This document shows positions 1 to 7,912 of a DNA stretch of 64,000 bases, one piece after another. The stretch spans positions 62,001 through 126,000 of the forward strand of contig CALODJ010000003.1 in the NCBI GenBank assembly GCA_942492025.1. Direction: 5' to 3'. Numbering within the stretch: position 1 is the stretch's first letter; every line of letters starts with the position of its first letter. A model generated the notes under the pieces. That model did no database searches. It was given only the letters and a program-made list of their open reading frames with translations, and had not been told where the DNA came from. A program made the position numbers and the translations under genes. Origin of the DNA: JABDQW01 sp942492025. GTDB lineage: Bacteria; Pseudomonadota; Gammaproteobacteria; SZUA-229.

Positions 1-2
1 AG

Positions 3-779
3 GATCCTGCAAAAATGGGGCGAGCGCTCGTGTATTTCGATTATCTGAACCGGGCACGCGAAGATCAAATCCATGTGTTTCTGCGCAGCATTGCCAGGCA
101 TGAACAGATAGAAAGCGCGTTGAATACCACCTTATCGGAGTATCAGCAAACCCTGTCGACGCGGAAAAAACAGAAAAATTCGCTTCTAGGTCAGCGACTT
201 AAAAAAAACCAGCTGTTATCCCGGCTGGAACAAAAAATCAGCAATCAAGAAAAAAACCTGATAGAACTGGAAGGCAGCCGCAGCCGTATCGAAAATCTGT
301 TGAAGTCACTGGGCGAGCTGCTGGCAGATATCCCGCAGAGTCCATCAGACCTGAGGCCATTCAAACAGCAAAAGGGCAAAATGCCATGGCCGGCCTCGGG
401 ACCCTTTCTTGCCACCTATGGCGAACCACGCAATAAGGGTGGGCTTAAGTGGAATGGCGTACTCATCAGCACCAAACACGGCACGCCCGTTCGTGCCGTT
501 AGCCATGGCCGAGTAGCTTTCGCAGACTGGCTGCAAGGGTTTGGTTTTATTATAATTATTGATCATGGCGAAGGCTACATGAGCCTTTATGGGCACAATG
601 AAACCCTGGTCAAACAGGCGGGTGATTGGGTCGAAGCCGGTGAGGTCATTGCCGCCAGTGGCGACAGCGGTGGCCAGCCTTTTCCTGGTGTCTATTTCGA
701 GATCCGCTTGCGGGGTAAACCGATCAATCCGCGCAGATGGTGCTCGCGCACCGTCAAATTCAGCTCAAATCTGGAGTAA
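3..779 (+). CDS. envC: Murein hydrolase activator EnvC (5' end outside window)
   Basis: EnvC-type periplasmic activator of division amidases, required for daughter-cell separation. The frame is open to the window edge, so this is the C-terminal part; the internal ATG at 15 is not the real start, because the residues before it (D-P-A-K) fit the family. About 100 residues of coiled-coil-rich sequence precede a LytM/M23-like domain (from about residue 125 to the end). The domain is degenerate in the EnvC way: the usual H-x-G-x-D zinc motif reads KWNGVLI and the final HxH reads VYFEIR, while YGHN is kept. It should therefore activate amidases rather than cut peptidoglycan itself. ctpA follows, the usual neighbour. 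Confidence 0.9.
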   Translation, partial: DPAKMGRALVYFDYLNRAREDQIHVFLRSIARHEQIESALNTTLSEYQQTLSTRKKQKNSLLGQRLKKNQLLSRLEQKISNQEKNLIELEGSRSRIENLLKSLGELLADIPQSPSDLRPFKQQKGKMPWPASGPFLATYGEPRNKGGLKWNGVLISTKHGTPVRAVSHGRVAFADWLQGFGFIIIIDHGEGYMSLYGHNETLVKQAGDWVEAGEVIAASGDSGGQPFPGVYFEIRLRGKPINPRRWCSRTVKFSSNLE

Positions 780-890
780 CCATATATCGGGAACAAGTAG
801 ACGCCGGCTAGCTCTATATATAATAATGAATATATTTATAATAGAAACGAATGCGAACTATGCCGTAACTGGGCTATAGTATTGACTTAT

Positions 891-905
891 AGGCCGGATC
901 GGCCT
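891..905. promoter_or_regulatory. Palindrome in the ctpA leader
   Basis: A perfect inverted repeat AGGCCG-gat-CGGCCT ends just before the GGAGA ribosome-binding site of ctpA. It could be an operator or a small leader hairpin. An AT-rich stretch with TATAAT-like words lies upstream (about 815-845), so a promoter in the envC-ctpA gap is plausible. No regulator is recognised. Confidence 0.25.
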
Positions 906-915
906 GGAGAATGAC

Positions 916-2232
916 ATGAGCAAACAATTCAAGACCGCGCTGGTACTGGTCTTCGGAGTATTTCTTGGGATTTCAGCCTCCCTCACAGGTAATGTTCTGG
1001 CCAACAAAGATGAAGCCAAAGGATTGCCGCTGGATCAGCTGCGTAATTTCTCAGACATTTTTTCCCGCATCAAAACGGACTACGTAGAGGATGTTGAAGA
1101 CGACGTGCTGCTAGAGCACGCGATTCGCGGAATGCTGTCCGGCCTCGACCCGCATTCAACGTATTTGAATCCGGACGAATATAACGAACTTCGTATTGGC
1201 ACCTCGGGTGAGTTTGGTGGTCTGGGCATACAGGTAGGCATGGAAGACGGATTCGTCAAAGTCATTTCTCCTATTGATGACACGCCTGCATTCAAGGCGG
1301 GACTTCACGCAGGGGATTTGATCATTCGCCTCGATGAAAAAACCGTGAAGGGCCTGACCCTGAATGATGCGGTGAAAATCATGCGCGGCAAGCCCGGCAC
1401 CGACATCGAATTGACTGTGGTGCGTGAAGGCGAAGACAAACCCATGAAATTCGTGGTCACCCGCGACATCATTAAGGTAAAAAGCGTCAAGAACAGATTA
1501 CTCGATCCTGGTTATGGCTATATTCGGATCAGTAACTTCCAGTCAAGAACAGCACCACAGCTCCTGGAAGCGATAAATAGCCTCAAGGAAGAAAACGAGG
1601 CCGATCTTAAAGGTCTCGTGCTCGACCTGCGAAACAATCCAGGCGGTGTGTTGAACGCTGCCGCTGAAGTGACTGATCTGTTCATCGACAAAGGCAAGCT
1701 GGTCTATACCGAAGGCAGGATTGATAATTCGCATTATGAATATAACGCCAAGCCCGGTGATGTGCTTGACGGCGCGCCTGTGGTTGTGCTGATCAACGGT
1801 GGCTCAGCTTCCGCCTCCGAAATTGTAGCGGGTGCACTACAAGATCATAAACGCGCAGTCGTCATGGGCAGCAAATCATTTGGCAAGGGCTCAGTGCAAA
1901 CCATACAGGAACTTAGAAGTGGTGGCGCTGTTAAGATAACAACCGCGCGTTATTTCACACCAAAAGGCAGATCCATACAGGGTGCGGGGATAACACCGGA
2001 TATCATCCTGGACAAATACACGGTGACTTCAGCTGATGATGATGCTGCTACGCGCATAAAGGAAGCCGACCTCAGCAACCATATCAGCAACCCAACGATG
2101 TCAGAGGAAGAGATCAAAAAATCCAAGGAAAAAGCCAAGTCGAAAGAGGATAAGTTACTGGCGACAGAAGACTACCAGCTTCACGAAGCGCTGCTGCTTT
2201 TGAAAGGCTTGACGATTTTCAATCGATCCTGA
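916..2232 (+). CDS. ctpA: Carboxy-terminal processing protease (S41 family)
   Basis: Periplasmic or membrane-anchored S41 peptidase that trims C-termini and degrades envelope proteins. An N-terminal hydrophobic segment (about residues 7-28) acts as signal or anchor. A PDZ domain follows (about 95-180) with the carboxylate-binding G-L-G-I-Q region, then the protease core. The catalytic dyad is visible as Ser-299 in GGSASASE and Lys-324 in SFGKGSVQ, 25 residues apart as in characterised CtpB-type enzymes. The 438-aa length is normal. The start is ATG with GGAGA about 6 nt upstream. The C-terminal tail is lysine- and glutamate-rich. The order envC-ctpA-yibQ is typical of gammaproteobacteria. Confidence 0.93.
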   Translation: MSKQFKTALVLVFGVFLGISASLTGNVLANKDEAKGLPLDQLRNFSDIFSRIKTDYVEDVEDDVLLEHAIRGMLSGLDPHSTYLNPDEYNELRIGTSGEFGGLGIQVGMEDGFVKVISPIDDTPAFKAGLHAGDLIIRLDEKTVKGLTLNDAVKIMRGKPGTDIELTVVREGEDKPMKFVVTRDIIKVKSVKNRLLDPGYGYIRISNFQSRTAPQLLEAINSLKEENEADLKGLVLDLRNNPGGVLNAAAEVTDLFIDKGKLVYTEGRIDNSHYEYNAKPGDVLDGAPVVVLINGGSASASEIVAGALQDHKRAVVMGSKSFGKGSVQTIQELRSGGAVKITTARYFTPKGRSIQGAGITPDIILDKYTVTSADDDAATRIKEADLSNHISNPTMSEEEIKKSKEKAKSKEDKLLATEDYQLHEALLLLKGLTIFNRS

Positions 2233-2252
2233 GACATTCATACAGCAACTGG

Positions 2253-3053
2253 ATGCTGAACAGGCCATACAAACGCCCAATAACCGTCGTTTTACTGGGC
2301 GTTTTCTTTATTATGGTCCCCGCTTTTGCTGGTAACTACGCCAGCATCATTATTGATGACCTTGGTAACAATCTTGAACACGGCAAGATCGCAATCGACT
2401 TACCCGGCTCGATTACACTTGCCTTTTTACCACATACAGACTTTGCTTCAGTGCTTGCCGACAGGGCACACCATTCAGGCAAGGAAATCATACTGCATTT
2501 ACCTTTGCAATCGGTACGCCATTAAAGCCAGACACCGGGTACCTTAAAATTGCATATGACGCATGGTGAATTTGTTAAACAGTTACGATCAAATATCGCG
2601 TCCGTCCCGCACATAAGTGGTGTAAATAACCACATGGGAAGCCTGCTAACACAGCACCCGGGTCATATGGACTGGTTAATGGACGCGCTGGCAAAGCAGG
2701 GGGATCTTTATTTCATCGACAGCAGGACAACAACGAAATCTGTAGCGTCGTTGTTTGCACAAAAACACAATGTTCCAAGCCTGGAACGAGACATTTTTCT
2801 AGACCCGGACTTCAGGCCAGAAACCATTCGCAGGGAGTTTTCCCGCTTTATTAACCAGGCCCGTGAAACCGGATATGCAATTGCTATTGCACATCCTCAC
2901 CCGCACACCATACAATTCATTAAACAGCATATCAATGAACTCGAAGGGCAGGGCATCAAACTTGTACCTGTCTCGGAAATGGTTGCATTACGGTATAAAC
3001 GGGAGAAAGAGAGAAATGTCGCGAGCACTGGTACCATTGGCGCAGGGTTGTGA
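2253..3053 (+). pseudogene. yibQ: YibQ-type divergent polysaccharide deacetylase with in-frame stop
   Basis: Reads as one family member in a single frame: a signal-like N-terminus, then YASIIIDDLGNN (the metal-site D-D region), LHLPLQ, GVNNHMGS, FIDSRTT and AIAHPHPHT, all characteristic of the divergent polysaccharide deacetylase (DUF610) family. A TAA codon at 2523-2525 interrupts it after residue 90. Both halves are in the same frame, so this is a nonsense change (or one base-call error), not a frameshift. The downstream half has an ATG at 2550, but without the N-terminal metal-binding aspartates it should not be active alone. The 3' end overlaps yajL by 38 nt. Full length would be 266 aa, a little short for the family. 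Confidence 0.75.
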
Positions 3054-3564
3054 AGAACTGGAGGCCATTACCATTACCGACTTGCTGGTGCGCGCCGGCA
3101 TAGAGGTCACTACTGCAGGCCTTGATCACAAGCCCGTTAAAGCATCACGCGGAGTCACCATCGTTCCGGATACTTCTATCGATGCTGTACGTGATCAAAC
3201 TTTTGATTTGATTGTGTTACCGGGAGGCTTGCCTGGTGCCGATCATCTGCGCGACAATGAGGGCCTGCTGACACTGCTAAAAAAACATGCCGGTGAGGGT
3301 GGTTACGTTGGCGCTATTTGTGCTGCACCAAAAGCACTGGCAGCGGCTGGATTACTCGACGGAAAAAAGGCGACTGCATACCCAGGAGTTCTTGAAGCCC
3401 TGGGCGATCAGCATATTCATATAAAAGAGTCCGCAATTGAAATTGATGGCAACATCATCACCTCTCGCGGTCCCGGTACCGCTATGGATTTCGCCCTCAC
3501 ATTGATCGAGCTGCTGGAAGGATCCGCAAAAAGGGATGAGATCAATAACCAGCTGGTCAGATAG
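3016..3564 (+). CDS. yajL: DJ-1/PfpI-family protein, YajL type
   Basis: DJ-1 superfamily protein of the YajL/ThiJ branch, linked in the family to protection against oxidative and carbonyl stress. The protein has 182 aa: M-S-R-A-L-V-P-L-A-Q-G-C-E-E-L-E (the conserved glutamate), IVLPGGLPGA, and the nucleophile elbow GAICAAPK with Cys at about 102. SRGPGTAMDF is the C-terminal signature. I chose the ATG at 3016 because it has a GGGAGAAAGAGAG-type ribosome site and matches the family N-terminus; a longer in-frame extension from 2863 only reads through yibQ. It overlaps the yibQ 3' end by 38 nt, implying co-transcription. Confidence 0.88.
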   Translation: MSRALVPLAQGCEELEAITITDLLVRAGIEVTTAGLDHKPVKASRGVTIVPDTSIDAVRDQTFDLIVLPGGLPGADHLRDNEGLLTLLKKHAGEGGYVGAICAAPKALAAAGLLDGKKATAYPGVLEALGDQHIHIKESAIEIDGNIITSRGPGTAMDFALTLIELLEGSAKRDEINNQLVR

Positions 3565-3618
3565 ACCCTCAATCATTCATCATCGAAAATCTCAGCGAGC
3601 AGACATCGCCAGATATCC

Positions 3619-4287
3619 TTATTGATGATTATTACTGAGCATCAAGGGAGTCTCTGAGGTCAAGGTATTTCTGGCTGCCTGCATGCTGAGACACAAATCT
3701 ATGTCTTGCTTTGTGGCATATACATCATGCACGGGCTGATAACGGCTCATTGCGGTGGATGTATAGATTTCTATCAGATCCTGCTCCATATTCAGCTGAT
3801 TATTTGGCTTGACTAAATCCAGTATGATTTGACGACTACTATTAGCGATCGTCAATATGCCTGAAATTCTCGCCGTTTGCTCTGTCATGCTAAGGTCGTA
3901 CGGCTCGAATGATAATTCTTTCAACTGCTTCAACAATCGTTGTTGATCCGGCATTTTATTCTCCACAGAATGTCTCGCCGCCGTAGTCTGGATCATATGA
4001 ATATTCGGAGCTTCCTCTCGCCATTGCGTGATACCATCATTGACATCTTTAAAGATACCTTGCCTGGATCCATCGTCAGAACGCCAGCATAATCCCGTCA
4101 TGATTGACTCGGGCACCAGCCGGTAAGCAGTAAAATCAGCTCTCGCTTCTCCTGCTTTGACATCCATCGACAGATCTAACCTCTGTCCATTTTGTCTGGA
4201 CTGCAGCCAGTCTACGGATGCATACAATGAAACAGCAAATAATGAAACAACAGCGATCATTACCTGTAATTTATGTCGGATCAACAT
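3619..4287 (-). CDS. Divergent YceI-like protein with N-terminal membrane anchor
   Basis: A 222-aa protein with an uncleaved-looking hydrophobic segment near the N-terminus (RHKLQVMIAVVSLFAVSLYA) followed by a periplasmic domain. I do not recognise it directly, but the C-terminal third lines up with the two YceI proteins nearby: ISGILTIANSSRQ matches their LxGxLTMHGIxK strand, and DIDLCLSMQAAR matches their SLCMSVDAVR ending, including the cysteine. The N-terminal C-A-P-F segment of the paralogues is missing. The start at 4287 is chosen because GGAGG lies 6 nt upstream; a more upstream ATG (4308) has no ribosome site. YceI-fold proteins bind isoprenoid-type lipids; the ligand here is unknown. 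Confidence 0.6.
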   Translation of the reverse strand: MLIRHKLQVMIAVVSLFAVSLYASVDWLQSRQNGQRLDLSMDVKAGEARADFTAYRLVPESIMTGLCWRSDDGSRQGIFKDVNDGITQWREEAPNIHMIQTTAARHSVENKMPDQQRLLKQLKELSFEPYDLSMTEQTARISGILTIANSSRQIILDLVKPNNQLNMEQDLIEIYTSTAMSRYQPVHDVYATKQDIDLCLSMQAARNTLTSETPLMLSNNHQ

Positions 4288-4455
4288 CATGTACCTCCAC
4301 AATGACATAAGCAGTTTATAATATGCTAAATGGATAAAATCAATGAATTCAGTAAAATAGATATGAAATTTTTGTAACAGATTTATGGCTTACACGGTCC
4401 CGGATACCATCACATCCTTATCATCCGATTCGAGCGATTACAGATCAATGGCCAA

Positions 4456-4560
4456 ATGAAAGAGGCCGGCGATGAGGGCAATGCCGCTTACTTAAGACAT
4501 ATTCAATCTATGCTGTCACTGCGAGGCACGAAGCATGAATTTATCCTGGAGAAAAATTAA
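4456..4560 (+). CDS. Possible small ORF (34 aa), uncertain
   Basis: The gap between the divergent YceI-like gene and the HAD gene (4309-4591) holds two small ORFs overlapping by ATGA: 4385-4459 (24 aa) and 4456-4560 (34 aa, M-K-E-A-G-D-E-G-N-A-A-Y and onward). Neither has a strong ribosome-binding site. The open frame of the second extends upstream without a start codon to about 4376, so it could be the remnant of a small gene. No homology is recognised. Confidence 0.15.
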   Translation: MKEAGDEGNAAYLRHIQSMLSLRGTKHEFILEKN

Positions 4561-4591
4561 CGCACCAAGTAAGGCCCCAAAGGGGCAACAC

Positions 4592-5374
4592 ATGAGAGCG
4601 ATCCTTTTTGATCTTGATGGTGTTCTGTATACTGGTGAAAGCGCAATAGATGGTGCTGCGGATGTCATCAACTGGTGTGTTGACGAGAACATTCCCCATT
4701 TGTTTCTGACAAATACAAGCTCGCGGCCGCGCTCGGCACTGGTTAGTAAACTTGCCAGCTTTGGTATCAAGTCTACCCCCGATGACTTCATCACTCCTGC
4801 GCTTGCGGCAATTCAGTGGTTAGCGAATCACGTGAGTGGAAAAATAGCTTTGTTTGTTCCTGAAGCTACCCGAGATGAATTTGCAGCATTCGATCAATGT
4901 GATGAAAACGCAGAAGAGGGCGCTGAAGCAGTAATAATCGGAGATCTTGGCGCAGCCTGGGATTATAAAACACTCAATCGTGCATTTAGACAACTGATGG
5001 ATAATGCGAACACTAAACTTGTTGCCCTTGGCATGACACGTTACTGGCGCGCGGAAGATGGTCTCAGACTTGATGCTGCGCCCTATGTCAAAGCTCTGGA
5101 ACATGCCAGCGGTCGAAAGCCCGTCATATTAGGAAAACCTTCCAAAGTATTTTATGACAGCGCGCTGATCAAGCTTGGATGCAATGCCAGTGAGACCGTA
5201 ATGATTGGCGATGATATCAGGGGTGATATAGAAGCCGCACAGAACGCAGGTATCCACGGGCTGCTGGTGAGAACCGGCAAGTTTCAACAAACAGACCTGG
5301 AGCAGGGTATAAGACCATATGATGTCATTGAGAGTATCGCTGAGCTGCCTGCCTGGTGGCGAAGTCATAACTAA
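4592..5374 (+). CDS. HAD-superfamily phosphatase, subfamily IIA (LHPP/NagD-like)
   Basis: HAD-type hydrolase of 260 aa. All four motifs are visible: motif I LFDLDGVLYTG near the N-terminus (nucleophile Asp and acid/base Asp), motif II LTNTSSRPR, motif III LGKPSK with the lysine, and motif IV MIGDDIRGDI. The IIA cap lies between motifs II and III. The closest recognisable group is the hypothetical HAD-IIA family related to phospholysine/phosphohistidine phosphatase LHPP; the substrate is unknown. The start is set at 4592, with AGGGG 6 nt upstream and Met three residues before motif I; a longer reading from 4535 adds 19 unconserved residues. It sits between YceI-like genes on the other strand. 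Confidence 0.8.
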   Translation: MRAILFDLDGVLYTGESAIDGAADVINWCVDENIPHLFLTNTSSRPRSALVSKLASFGIKSTPDDFITPALAAIQWLANHVSGKIALFVPEATRDEFAAFDQCDENAEEGAEAVIIGDLGAAWDYKTLNRAFRQLMDNANTKLVALGMTRYWRAEDGLRLDAAPYVKALEHASGRKPVILGKPSKVFYDSALIKLGCNASETVMIGDDIRGDIEAAQNAGIHGLLVRTGKFQQTDLEQGIRPYDVIESIAELPAWWRSHN

Positions 5375-5401
5375 GGAAACTCTTATTTATTCAGCGTTTC
5401 C
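5375..5401. repeat. Hairpin repeat GGAAAC..GTTTCC (insertion-sequence-end-like)
   Basis: Immediately after the HAD stop codon comes GGAAACTC, then TTATTTATTCAGC, then GTTTCC. A near-identical word lies at 26209-26234 (GGAAACTCTGA-tttat-TCAGAGTTCC). The sequence resembles the terminal inverted repeats of IS5-type insertion sequences and may be a solo end or tiny derivative; it could also terminate transcription weakly. Confidence 0.4.
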
Positions 5402-5434
5402 CTGAACAATCATTATGAAATTAATCATAACAAC

Positions 5435-5553
5435 TAGCCCGCATTTCTCATCAGGCGGCGTCGAATACTGATAAGGCGCCAATCCATTTAAGAGTATCCA
5501 GATGATCAGAAATACAGTGTGTTATTCAAACATGCCTATCACGGGTCAGGCTG
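5435..5553 (+). repeat. 5'-half fragment of the AGCCCGCATTTCTCACCAGG repeat element
   Basis: Starts with TAGCCCGCATTTCTCATCAGG and runs parallel to the left half of the full copies at 7348 and 35157 (shared words include GAATACTGATAAGGC, AATCCATTTAAGAGTATCC and GTGTTATTCAAAC). Similarity stops at about 5553, four bases before the yceI stop codon at 5557. The right half with its inverted repeat is missing. Confidence 0.75.
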
Positions 5554-5556
5554 CTG

Positions 5557-6213
5557 TTATTGTGTCTGATATCTTAAAGCGCTCACTTGCAGACACAAAT
5601 CAATAGAATCGTTGACAAACATCTGCAGCGTCCTCATGCCAAAATCCGATCGTCGAATCTTTGCTGTCGCAACAACTAAAATTTCCTGTTCATGTTCAGC
5701 ACGCGTACCAATAATACTAGTCAATTCGACTCTGAATTTTACCGGTTTGCTGATTCCGTGCATTGTCAGTATTCCATAGAGATCTGCTGTTGTGTCGCTG
5801 TCCCATTTGAGCAAGGTGCTGACAAACAGAATTTTTGGATACTTTTTTGTGTGTAAAAACCGTTCGCTCTGCATCATATCTTTTATGAACATATGATCGG
5901 TTTTCAGGCTTTCTGAATCAATCATCACCAGCATCTGGGAATCATCACCCCAGACTTCTCGACGCAGTGCGAGACCACCGCGAAAGCCCTTGAACTCAGC
6001 TTCGACGCGCCCGATTAAACTATCAACGCAGAATCCGACTCGTGAAGTTGTCGAGTGAATTCGATACAGGTGGCCATCTTTTGCGGCTTCCAGCATTTCT
6101 GCAACGAGTGCATTGTCAACCACACCATCCCTGAATGGCGCGCAAATACGATTATCCGCTGCATGCGCAAAGCCGGTAAAAAGCAACATCAGGAAGATGA
6201 CTAGTTTCAGCAT
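5557..6213 (-). CDS. YceI-family periplasmic protein (paralogue 1)
   Basis: A 218-aa secreted protein: signal peptide M-L-K-L-V-I-F-L-M-L-L-F-T-G-F-A-H-A (cleavage probably after AHA), then a 30-residue segment with ICAPFRDGVVD and a YceI lipocalin-like barrel. Family features are the VEAEFKGFRGGL strand, FLHTKKYPKILF (typical F-D-x-x-x-Y-P-x-I-x-F) and LYGILTMHGISKPV. Three cysteines are shared with paralogue 2 (RICAPF, GFCVDS, DLCLQV). YceI proteins bind polyisoprenoid-like lipids in the periplasm; the ligand here is unknown. A repeat fragment abuts its 3' end. It is clearly a duplicate of the gene at 6472. Confidence 0.85.
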   Translation of the reverse strand: MLKLVIFLMLLFTGFAHAADNRICAPFRDGVVDNALVAEMLEAAKDGHLYRIHSTTSRVGFCVDSLIGRVEAEFKGFRGGLALRREVWGDDSQMLVMIDSESLKTDHMFIKDMMQSERFLHTKKYPKILFVSTLLKWDSDTTADLYGILTMHGISKPVKFRVELTSIIGTRAEHEQEILVVATAKIRRSDFGMRTLQMFVNDSIDLCLQVSALRYQTQ

Positions 6214-6397
6214 TTACTTGTAGGAAGCAGCGTTAGTATGCTGATTATATTAAACAGACTTTGCTTTAAAATCGAGTCATACCAATGTGCTAACAGTGGA
6301 TGTGTCTCAATAACCGGACATGAACCAGCTTTGGCAGACTGCATAGCAGCATTACCTTCTTTACTGAAGCAATAGAGGCATCCGCCAATGCGAACCT

Positions 6398-6436
6398 GCC
6401 CGGATGTTTCACGAATCCTTCGTGCAACATCCGGGC
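6398..6436. repeat. Near-perfect hairpin, 18-bp stem
   Basis: GCCCGGATGTTTCACGAA, loop TCC, then TTCGTGCAACATCCGGGC: an 18-bp stem with one mismatch between the two yceI genes. No T-run follows on either strand, so it looks like a REP-type palindrome rather than a terminator. A related half-site (CTTCGTGCAAGATCCGGGC) lies at about 7324-7343, next to the mobile repeat at 7348. Confidence 0.6.
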
Positions 6437-6471
6437 TAGTCAGGACTTACATGTGACAGCCTGTAGCCAAA

Positions 6472-7131
6472 TCAAGATTTGTATCTGACAGCATCAACGC
6501 TCATACACAAGCTGACAGAATTACTCACCATGGGGGAGAGTGCAGTCAAGCCAAACTCAGAGCGGTGTATTAAAGTAGTTGCTTTCACCACAATTCGATG
6601 CGCATCTTCGCCGGGCTGTTCAATCAGTTCAACATGGAAACCGACCGCTTTCGTGATCCCGTGCATTGTCAAGTTACCTTGCAGAATCGCTTCATTATCG
6701 CTAATCCATTTGAATCCCGTACTCACAAACAGGATCTCGGGAAAGTTTTTGACATCAAAAAACTTTTTACCTTTCAGCATTCTCTGGATCAGCGCCCCGT
6801 CAGTCTCCAGGCTGTCTGTATTGATCTTTACAAGCGCATGCTCATCATCCGTCACATTCTCGTTGAGAAATGTCAGTCCACCAGTAAAGTCTCTGAACTC
6901 ACCTTCGATGAGACCAACCGGACTCTCAACGCAAAAACTAACTTTCGATGATGATGCTTCTATACGGTAGAGATGGCCATCGTCCGCAGCCTTGAGCATT
7001 CTTGAGATAGTCAACTCATCAACACCGCCATCCTTGAATGGCGCACAAACATCCGTTTCGACTGCAGCAGAAGCCGAAGCCGTGAACAGGGAAATCAATA
7101 AGCCAGCCAATACGCTTTTCAATGTACTCAT
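6472..7131 (-). CDS. YceI-family periplasmic protein (paralogue 2)
   Basis: A 219-aa secreted YceI protein with signal peptide (cleavage near ASA-AVET). It parallels paralogue 1 throughout: DVCAPFKDGGVDEL, GHLYRIEASSSKVSFCVES, FFDVKNFPEILF, LQGNLTMHGITKAV and a C-terminal SLCMSVDAVRYKS. The start has GGAGCGAG just upstream. The conserved N-terminal C-A-P-F segment with three shared cysteines is unlike a minimal E. coli-type YceI and marks a distinct subfamily. The likely role is binding an isoprenoid or other amphipathic lipid in the periplasm. Confidence 0.87.
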   Translation of the reverse strand: MSTLKSVLAGLLISLFTASASAAVETDVCAPFKDGGVDELTISRMLKAADDGHLYRIEASSSKVSFCVESPVGLIEGEFRDFTGGLTFLNENVTDDEHALVKINTDSLETDGALIQRMLKGKKFFDVKNFPEILFVSTGFKWISDNEAILQGNLTMHGITKAVGFHVELIEQPGEDAHRIVVKATTLIHRSEFGLTALSPMVSNSVSLCMSVDAVRYKS

Positions 7132-7347
7132 AATCTCGCTCCACTATCAAATTCGTGGGTAATATATTAGAGTATACTAATATAACGATTCGCTGATGTC
7201 AATTCCGGGCACCCGCACGGCCGCCGGGATATATTTATATGTTATTGATTATATTTAAATTATCAAGTTTACAACTGACGGATCTGATTGACGCGTCAAT
7301 CAATCCGCAACAGTGCATGTCTGCCTTCGTGCAAGATCCGGGCTGAC

Positions 7348-7660
7348 TAGCCTGCATTTCTCACCAGGCGGCGTGTAATACTGGTAAGGCATTGGTTTTT
7401 TGGAGTGACGCTCGGATGATCAAAAATACAGAGTGTTATTCAAGCATGCCTATCACGGTTCAGGCTGGCCTTGGTTTGCATGAGATCGTAGGGTGCGCTG
7501 TGCGCACCGTTTATCTTCAGTGTGCTGGGCTGTTTCGGTGCGCACGGCGCACCCTACGGTCGCTTCACCCAAGCTATGGCTACGCTTTTCGCTCCAGAGC
7601 GGCGCTTACGAACACGAATCCTGCGCCTGCTCCCGTGATCCTGGTGAGAAATGCGGGCTA
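7348..7660. mobile_element. MITE-like element (about 313 bp) with 21-bp terminal inverted repeats
   Basis: Left end TAGCCTGCATTTCTCACCAGG (7348-7368) and right end CCTGGTGAGAAATGCGGGCTA (7640-7660) are inverted repeats. The interior matches the copy at 35157-35391, apart from a second repeat (7488-7557) inserted in the middle, which accounts for most of the extra length. It encodes no transposase; the small ORFs in it are not conserved-looking. This makes it a nonautonomous element. It occupies most of the 840-bp gap between yceI paralogue 2 and the cold-shock gene. Confidence 0.75.
7488..7557. repeat. GTAGGGTGCGC inverted-repeat element nested in the MITE
   Basis: Left arm GTAGGGTGCGCTGTGCGCACCG (7488-7509) and right arm CGGTGCGCACGGCGCACCCTAC (7536-7557) form a 22-bp inverted repeat with one mismatch. 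Other copies lie at 43598 and 52969, with a half-site at 44753. The sister MITE at 35157 lacks it, so it inserted after the MITE did. Confidence 0.75.
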
Positions 7661-7852
7661 GTTCTCATTTCTCACCAAGGGTGGAGGGGGGTGAGATGAT
7701 CACGCAGATATCTGGATTCACAAAAGATTACACGAAGAAGTGGAAAAACCATGTATATTTTCGACTGAGTAACTACTTTGTGGATTAAAAGATCAAGTGA
7801 GGGCGCATCGTTTGGGTCATTCCAGCCTTACTCCAAAGCACCCATGCTCAAT

Positions 7853-7888
7853 CAGTATTCCGCGCCGCCTGGTGAGAAATGCGGGTTA
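7853..7888 (-). repeat. Inverted left-end fragment of the AGCCCGCATTT repeat
   Basis: CAGTATTCCGCGCCGCCTGG followed by TGAGAAATGCGGGTTA is the reverse complement of the element's left end. The rest of the element is absent. The stretch 7661-7852 between this and the full MITE holds no recognisable gene; a second degenerate TIR word (TTCTCATTTCTCACCAAGG) follows the MITE at about 7662. Confidence 0.6.
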
Positions 7889-7912
7889 GGTATTTTCTGG
7901 TTTAAATAATAA

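Noticed and set aside
589..879. Plus-strand ORF overlapping the envC 3' end
   Set aside because: Out-of-frame overlap with a conserved gene and no features of its own.
2510..2560. Frameshift in the yibQ-type gene
   Set aside because: Both halves are in the same frame; the break is a single in-frame TAA, not a shift.
6479..6970. Plus-strand ORF of 163 codons opposite yceI paralogue 2
   Set aside because: The minus-strand reading has a signal peptide and YceI motifs; this one has no coherent features.
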